This document shows, piece by piece, positions 59,210 through 64,000 of a DNA stretch of 64,000 nt. This DNA comes from Methylobacterium sp. J-048 (GTDB lineage: Bacteria; Pseudomonadota; Alphaproteobacteria; Rhizobiales; Beijerinckiaceae). The position numbers and the translations under genes are program-made. Position 1 is the first letter of the stretch; each line of letters begins with the position of its first letter. A model generated the notes under the pieces. That model worked only from the letters and a program-made list of their open reading frames with translations, was not told where the DNA came from and searched no databases. The stretch covers positions 62,001 through 126,000 of the forward strand of contig NZ_JAKSYL010000120.1 of assembly GCF_022829515.1 (NCBI RefSeq), given 5' to 3'.

Positions 59210-60160
59210 ATGTCAATAACTATCCACCAGCTTCCCTTAACAGCCATTTCAAAGCTTCAGACTACGATTTTGCCAAAACGACCCCCTCGGCGAGCCACGC
59301 GCGCTGAAACCCTGCCTGCCATTCGCGATCGGGCTACTTTCATCGAGGCTCACATCGTTCAAGCCGAACTCCTGCGAAACTACCTCGAATGTCCCCGGAA
59401 GGGTTACGTGCGCCTGCCCAGTGCGATCACGCGCGAATTAGACCTCCGACGGAAACGTGAGCTCTACGCCAACAATGCTTGGTCGCGCATCGCCTTTGCG
59501 GATACCGTTGTGCCTTGCGTTCTCGCCCATGTAGGCGTTCAGGCTGGTCCTGTGTTTCTCGTCACTCTCGCCATCGCTGACCACACCGTCGCCCTTGCTG
59601 AAGCGAAGGATTTCGATTGTCGCCGGGTGAAGGGGCTGACCCGCCAAGCCCTGAGAGGCATCCCCTTCGTTGGTATGATCGAGGCGGCGCTCTACCGGAA
59701 CTTCGGCTGTGATGGTCCACAGATTGACGACTTCGTTTCCTGGCACGCACACGTTCTGACGTGGGGGGCGAGCCGCAAGGCGATCAACGATGCCGTCAAG
59801 CAGATTCAGCGCAGTCGCTCGGCCCTCATCCCAGATCGCAATTGCATCCACGTGAAGCAGCTGACGCCAACATCGCTCGGCGGCAAGCTGTACTATGTGC
59901 TGAAGGGTCCACAGAAAGAGTACCGAATCTACTCGCGGGGCGAGCGGATCGATCCTGAAACCGGCGAGGTGCTTGGCCCGGTGTACCGCCAATCGAAACG
60001 CCCCCTGCGTACCGGTGATCGCGCCCGCCTGTGCTACGCCTTTGAAGACCGCTTGCTCGACCAGCTGCTGTTTGGAAACCTTGAGGGCAACGAACTCGTA
60101 AGGTCGATCCGGCATGAGGCTTTGAAGCCGTTTCGGGCCTGGGAGAAGCGGCAGCGCTGA
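59210..60160 (+). CDS. Protein with HUH-like and YxxK motifs, candidate replication initiator or nickase, 316 aa
   Basis: Unrecognised as a whole, but its motif order resembles HUH endonucleases. There is a hydrophobic strand GPVFLVTLAIADHTVALAEA (about 110-130), then DDFVSWHAHVLTWG with His179-Ala-His181, then GGKLYYVLKGPQKEYRIYSR with Tyr228/229 and Lys232. In Rep proteins the order is a strand, H-x-H, then a Tyr followed by Lys three to four residues later. The C-terminal domain (about 230-316: RLLDQLLFGNLEGNELVRSI, RHEALKPFRAWEKRQR) is duplicated in the next gene. GC content is nearer to the host than the other island genes. Confidence 0.55.
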   Translation: MSITIHQLPLTAISKLQTTILPKRPPRRATRAETLPAIRDRATFIEAHIVQAELLRNYLECPRKGYVRLPSAITRELDLRRKRELYANNAWSRIAFADTVVPCVLAHVGVQAGPVFLVTLAIADHTVALAEAKDFDCRRVKGLTRQALRGIPFVGMIEAALYRNFGCDGPQIDDFVSWHAHVLTWGASRKAINDAVKQIQRSRSALIPDRNCIHVKQLTPTSLGGKLYYVLKGPQKEYRIYSRGERIDPETGEVLGPVYRQSKRPLRTGDRARLCYAFEDRLLDQLLFGNLEGNELVRSIRHEALKPFRAWEKRQR

Positions 60161-60308
60161 TTTCGAGGCTGAGCAAGCGGTGTTGGGGGAGGGGGACATC
60201 CTTGGGCCGGCGCTGACCGCTGTGGCGTAGCAGTGGGTTTGCGCACCGCGCTGAAGCATCGGTCCGTCGGATTTGGCTCACGAAGTGGCGGGTGGCCTTC
60301 CCTCAGTA

Positions 60309-60329
60309 ATTGACGCCCTGAGCGTCAAT
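60309..60329. promoter_or_regulatory. Palindrome upstream of the paralogue fragment
   Basis: ATTGACGC-CCTGA-GCGTCAAT, perfect 8-bp arms, 19 bases before the ATG at 60348. Same ATTGACGC half-site as 59032-59053. Confidence 0.5.
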
Positions 60330-60347
60330 CATCTTTTCGTTCCCGCG

Positions 60348-60623
60348 ATGCAGGGTCCGCAGAATATCAACCGCACGGCCTTTTTGCGGATCGTCTCCCG
60401 CACCCCGGGGCCCACCGGGTTCGACACCCGGGCCTGGCGAATCAAGAAGGATTGGCTCCGCACCGGTCCGCGGGTTCGCGTGCTCGACGTGATGGCTGGC
60501 CTCACCTTTGACGGGCTGCTGTTCGGCAACCGCGAGGGCACCGTGCTTGCCAACGCGATCCGGCACGAGGCGCTGAAGCCGTTTCGGGCCTGGAAGCAGC
60601 GGCAACCTCGATATCGGAACTGA
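60348..60623 (+). CDS. C-terminal-domain paralogue of the HUH-like protein, 91 aa
   Basis: Starts MQGPQNINRTAFLRIVSRTP and ends FDGLLFGNREGTVLANAIRH, EALKPFRAWKQRQP. It aligns with residues 231-316 of the preceding protein, beginning exactly at the G-P-Q that follows YVLK in that protein. All the HUH-like part is missing. It may be a free C-terminal domain used as a regulator, or a 5'-truncated duplicate. Confidence 0.55.
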   Translation: MQGPQNINRTAFLRIVSRTPGPTGFDTRAWRIKKDWLRTGPRVRVLDVMAGLTFDGLLFGNREGTVLANAIRHEALKPFRAWKQRQPRYRN

Positions 60624-61175
60624 AGGGCTGCAGGGTTGACCGGCGTTGCCCTCAACGGACCACGCACGCATCGGTCAACGAAACCTGCTGCCTTCGACGG
60701 GTGGGGCAGTGCGCGCGTCTCACGTAAAACCGCCAGCCGCGTTGGATGCGGCAGGCCAGTGCATCTCAATGAGGGTCGAACCCGTGAGACGTACCAACCG
60801 GTGACCTCGAATATGCCCCTCACAGGGTAGGCACGCAGTGTCACCGATTGCTCAGCTAGATTTTCCAGCATCAGCTCCGTTTGATTTTGAATTCGAGAAA
60901 TAATTTTGGATCTCTTTAAATGCAGCAGGACAAATATGGACAAACCAGGACTTTCAGCTCCGGTTTTGGCCTGTTGACAGTTGACAGATTTTGGTCAAAT
61001 TGCCTGCTTTCAACCAGCAGAAAACATTAATTTTGAGATATCAATCTTGACAATGTTAGGAAATTCCAATAATTTTGAATAAAATTATACTCACGTCGAC
61101 TTGGAAATTTGAGCGGAGGTAGGCTCGTAAAAACTCAAAGGCAGTACGATTACTGACCATTCATGGGAGTTCACG
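60624..61175. other. Non-coding AT-rich stretch
   Basis: No gene supported. The part 60840-61130 is the most AT-rich stretch of the window outside genes, and contains a tandem TTGACAG-TTGACAG (60974-60987), which could supply a -35 box. It probably holds the promoter of the gene at 61176. Confidence 0.4.
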
Positions 61176-61466
61176 ATGCATCTATCAGGACAAAAATTGC
61201 TATCTTACGCGGGGTGGACCTGGAGAAGGCGACAGGTCGCGCGTAACGACGTTCTGAAGTTCCTGAACCGTCGCGTCTTCAAACGGTTGGGTGCCTACGG
61301 TTCGAGGGTTGGCCGACTGCAAATCGTGATCGGGATCATGGCCGAGTACGTCGTGCGCGTGAGCAATCGCGACATCGCTGTGTCCGTGCTGTGCGACGTC
61401 CTGGAAGAGGTCAGGAACGGCCCGGAGATGTACGAGCCCGAGAAGGACAGTGACTACCTATGGTAA
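61176..61466 (+). CDS. Hypothetical protein, 96 aa
   Basis: Strongly basic N-terminal half (AGWTWRRRQVARNDVLKFLN, RRVFKRLGAYGSRVGRLQIV), hydrophobic middle and acidic end (VLEEVRNGPEMYEPEKDSDY). AT-rich upstream region. No family recognised; possibly the last gene of the island. Confidence 0.5.
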   Translation: MHLSGQKLLSYAGWTWRRRQVARNDVLKFLNRRVFKRLGAYGSRVGRLQIVIGIMAEYVVRVSNRDIAVSVLCDVLEEVRNGPEMYEPEKDSDYLW

Positions 61467-61726
61467 TGGGCGGTGGGGTACGTCCCTGCCGCTTCCTGAA
61501 GGCGGCCGGCGGCTCGCCATCAGTCGCTATCCTTTCGGATTACATGTCCAAGGGGCAGGCTTGTAGCCCAACAGAGGGAAAGCGGCTCGGCCGCGTCGCG
61601 AACATGCTGGTTCATCGAGGCGACGGTGACCGTATCGGATCCCGTCCGCGGGACCGGCGGGAGGTGCGGTGACTTCCAGCCCGGCGGAAGCGATACTCTT
61701 CTAAACGAATATGGGAGGAGTTTGCG

Positions 61727-62650
61727 ATGCGGCTCAGGATGGCAGTCATATTGGTCGGGTTGTGCTCAGGGCTTCCGGATGCAGCTAACGCGCAGTGGGC
61801 GATCCCGGACGGCGTCAAAACCGCGGCGGTGCAGGGGTATCCACTCGCCTACCAAGAGGCCGGATCCGGCGAGCCCATCGTGCTGGTTCACGGATCACTC
61901 GGCGACTACCGGATCTGGTACGCTCAAGCCCCGGTGTTCTCGAAGCAATACCGGATCCTATCCCTCAGCCTTCGCCACTATTATCCCGAACGTTGGGATG
62001 GTGTCGGTGACGATTTCTCCATCGCTCAGCACGCTGCCGACGTAGCCGCCCTGATCAAGCGGCTCGGCCTGGGACCAGTTCACCTGCTCGGTCATTCACG
62101 CGGTGGGGCCGTGGTCCTGACGGTAGCCAAAGAGCACCCAGAGTTGATCAAGACTTTGATCCTGGAGGATGCCAGCGGCATGGAGGGGCTGCTCCCAGAG
62201 ACGCCTGAGACCAAAGCCATGGCCGGCGAAGTGAAGGGTTTGGTGTCGACGCTGCGGGCCAACCTAGCAGCCGGGGACAAGGAGAAGGCGGGTCAGGAGT
62301 TCACCGATGGGTTGAATGGCCCTGGCACCTGGGCCAAGCGCTCTGCTCTTCAAAAAGAGATCCTGCTCGACAATCTCGGCACCGGGGTCGACAGCGGCGA
62401 GCGCGGCAACATCACCTGTTCCGACATCGCCAAGTTCAGCTTCCCCGTCCTAACGTTGACCGGCGAGCGCAGCCCGAAGCGGTACCCGGAAGGGTTTGCC
62501 GTGGCCCGAAAGTGCAATCCGACGATCCCGGCCGCGATCGTGATCCCGAACGCGGCCCATGCGATGAACCGGGACAACCCCGAAGCCTTCAACGCCGCGG
62601 TGCTGGCATTCTTGGCGCAGCACAAAGGAAATCCATCGGCGGGCCGCTGA
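61727..62650 (+). CDS. Exported alpha/beta hydrolase, 307 aa
   Basis: Signal peptide RLRMAVILVGLCSGLPDAAN, cleaved near ANAQ. Hydrolase fold: GEPIVLVHGSLGDYRIWYAQ (oxyanion region), nucleophile elbow VHLLGHSRGGAVVLTVAKEH (catalytic Ser), VLTLTGERSPKRYPEG (acid loop) and IPNAAHAMNRDNPEAFNAAV (catalytic His). Complete triad region, periplasmic. Substrate unknown; general ester or lactone hydrolases of this type are common. GGAGGAG lies eight bases before the ATG. Confidence 0.85.
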   Translation: MRLRMAVILVGLCSGLPDAANAQWAIPDGVKTAAVQGYPLAYQEAGSGEPIVLVHGSLGDYRIWYAQAPVFSKQYRILSLSLRHYYPERWDGVGDDFSIAQHAADVAALIKRLGLGPVHLLGHSRGGAVVLTVAKEHPELIKTLILEDASGMEGLLPETPETKAMAGEVKGLVSTLRANLAAGDKEKAGQEFTDGLNGPGTWAKRSALQKEILLDNLGTGVDSGERGNITCSDIAKFSFPVLTLTGERSPKRYPEGFAVARKCNPTIPAAIVIPNAAHAMNRDNPEAFNAAVLAFLAQHKGNPSAGR

Positions 62651-62729
62651 GGACGCCACGTAGCTCGCCCACGCCCCACTCGGCTGCCTTACCTGTGCGT
62701 GAGAGATGTAGCGATCATTCTCAACATGG

Positions 62730-63341
62730 TCATGGCACCTGCCCGTTCCGCCGTACCGCGTGGATCGTTGCCACAGCAGCCTGGAAGGCGAGCGTCGCGT
62801 CGAGCCCATCCATGACGTATTCTGGCCAGCGGACGGGAGCCATGCGGACGGCGAGCGTGACGCCGGCCGAGAACGTGGTCGCAATCGCGTCGTTGCGCGC
62901 GCTGAGCCAGGTTGCCTTGATCAGCGGATTGGTGTCGTGGCGGAACCGCGCCAGGCTGCCCACGGTGAGGTAGGCGATCACCGTCGCACTCACGGCGGAA
63001 AAGCCGAGCAGTCCAGGATCGATCGGTCGCGGATCCGCTACCTTGTCCCACAGGTCGTAGAGCGTTTGCAGGCCCCCGACCGTCAGGACGGCGGCGATGA
63101 GGTAGGCGGACAGTTGCTCGGCCCGTGCGCCGCGCCCGAACACAAATGCCGCCACGGCGTTCAGCAGGACCGTGTAGATCCAGTCGAGCGCATCTTTGAG
63201 GAACTGGGCCGAGCTGACGGAGAGGGCGTACATGACCTGTGCGGCGGCGAAAATCGCGATGCCGATCGCGATCGCCCAAACCGTACGTTTGTAGGCGCGC
63301 CCGTGTTCGTCGAGCGTTCCGCTCACGACGCCGTCAGTCAT
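62730..63341 (-). CDS. Cation diffusion facilitator-like membrane protein, 203 aa
   Basis: Six hydrophobic segments with the CDF metal-site pattern: SSAQFLKDALDWIYTVLLNA in TM2 (Asp pair) and TWLSARNDAIATTFSAGVTL in TM5 (Asn/Asp). The usual cytoplasmic C-terminal domain is absent; the protein ends VATIHAVRRNGQVP. CDF proteins export Zn, Co, Fe or Mn. The short form lacking the C-terminal domain exists in the family, so it may be functional. Convergent with the exported hydrolase. Confidence 0.65.
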   Translation of the reverse strand: MTDGVVSGTLDEHGRAYKRTVWAIAIGIAIFAAAQVMYALSVSSAQFLKDALDWIYTVLLNAVAAFVFGRGARAEQLSAYLIAAVLTVGGLQTLYDLWDKVADPRPIDPGLLGFSAVSATVIAYLTVGSLARFRHDTNPLIKATWLSARNDAIATTFSAGVTLAVRMAPVRWPEYVMDGLDATLAFQAAVATIHAVRRNGQVP

Positions 63342-63381
63342 ACTGATTCCGTCCCCGAACCTTCCGACAGGCCAAGCGCGC

Positions 63382-64000
63382 TCAGGACGTCACGGCGAGG
63401 CGCGTGAAGCTCACCGCGCTCGCAAACCCAGCAAAGGCCGCCCCAAGCCCCATCGCCAGGGCTGGACCGTGCGCTTCCGCGATCGCGAAGCACGCCGCAA
63501 CGAGGGCGGCGCCCAGGGTCTGACCGAGCAGCCGCGCCGTGGCGACGATGCCGCTCGCCCCGCCTGATCGGTTAGCTGGTGCGCTCGTCATGATGGCGCG
63601 CAGGTTCGGGGCCTGGAAGAAGCCGAACCCGGCCCCGCATATTGCCATCCGCCAAATGATGTTCGGGACGCTGGGATCCGCGGGCAGCAACGCGAGCAGC
63701 CCCATGCCGAGCGCGAGGCCGGCAAGCCCGATCCCGCCGAGCAGGCCGGGGGCATAGCGGTCCGAGAGGCGGCCGGCCACCGGCGCCATCAGCGCCACCA
63801 CCACTGGCCAGGGCGTCATCAGGAAGCCGGTCTCGACCTGGGAGCGGCCGAGGGTGTGCTGAAACAGGAACGGCAGCGAGACGAAGGCAAGCGCCTGCGC
63901 CGCTAAGGAGCATACCGCAGTCAGGGCCGACAACGCGAACAGCGGGCGCTTTAGGAGATCAGCGGCTAGCATCGGCGCCGGGTGCCCGGCCTGGCGACGC
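63382..64000 (-). CDS. MFS drug exporter, DHA2 type, C-terminal part (partial at window end)
   Basis: The frame is open to the window edge, reading RRQAGHPAPMLAADLLKRPL and then FALSALTAVCSLAAQALAFV. These are the loop and helix of the EmrB/QacA group. About six helices are visible, ending ASAVSFTRLAVTS. The full protein would start beyond the window. It likely exports drugs or solvents by proton antiport. Same strand as the CDF-like gene, with 40 bp between them, so they may be co-transcribed. Confidence 0.85.
   Translation of the reverse strand, partial: RRQAGHPAPMLAADLLKRPLFALSALTAVCSLAAQALAFVSLPFLFQHTLGRSQVETGFLMTPWPVVVALMAPVAGRLSDRYAPGLLGGIGLAGLALGMGLLALLPADPSVPNIIWRMAICGAGFGFFQAPNLRAIMTSAPANRSGGASGIVATARLLGQTLGAALVAACFAIAEAHGPALAMGLGAAFAGFASAVSFTRLAVTS

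Noticed and set aside
61460-61672. 70-codon plus-strand frame after the island
   Set aside because: No ribosome-binding site or protein-like pattern.

Overview
The window is GC-rich DNA from an alphaproteobacterium. Several protein families point to Methylobacterium or a close relative: a TrcR/DUF1013 cell-cycle regulator, DUF4170, DUF6894, an alphaproteobacterial Prs and a Caulobacter-like oxidative pentose pathway. This is inference; no rRNA or tRNA gene is present to fix the taxonomy.

Layout. 1-1812: eroded sensor-kinase and regulator remnants and small genes. 2019-31399: a pentose/galactose oxidation cluster, split by a 17.8 kb prophage-like element (3736-21555). 31626-38369: a small Cys-rich gene and an alkanesulfonate operon (FMN reductase, two SsuA-like binding proteins, SsuC, SsuB, SsuD). 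38979-47824: a lipoprotein, a secreted repeat protein, a SulP transporter with STAS and cyclic-nucleotide domains, DUF3307, an HDAC-like deacetylase, a PhD/VapC pair, TrcR and an orphan ABC binding protein. 47979-55771: a chemoreceptor, an alpha/beta hydrolase, prs, DUF4170, an amber-interrupted NYN gene and a PDC-lactonase-like amidohydrolase. 55772-61466: an AT-richer island of mostly unrecognised genes. 61727-64000: an exported hydrolase, a CDF-like protein and the end of an MFS exporter.

The sugar cluster supplies most of a Weimberg-type route: OprB-like porin, exported mutarotase, FucP-like permease, Gfo/Idh/MocA aldose dehydrogenase, SMP-30 lactonase, IlvD/Edd sugar-acid dehydratase, AraD1/GguC protein and ketoglutarate-semialdehyde dehydrogenase, with a FadR-type GntR regulator. 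The permease is cut by the element. Its 5' part lies at 21556-22065 and its 3' part at 2954-3757. Both junctions carry the same 22-bp sequence, and joining them at that repeat restores one in-frame protein of 437 codons, the usual FucP length. The lactonase gene now lies on the far side of the element from its promoter-proximal partner.

The element has a tyrosine integrase beside attL, an AlpA-like protein, a compact early operon with overlapping starts and stops (RuvC-like nuclease, RepA-like AAA ATPase), both terminase subunits, a baseplate-hub-like protein, a tail-completion-like protein and a tape-measure-like protein with two peptidoglycan-hydrolase domains. I find no portal, capsid, protease or tail-tube gene. 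It is therefore either a decayed prophage or a phage-dependent satellite.

The 55.8-61.5 kb island has an AlpA-like protein, unknown AT-rich genes, and a protein with HUH-like and YxxK motifs followed by a copy of its C-terminal domain. A related palindrome lies upstream of each. It is the best candidate here for an undescribed mobile element.
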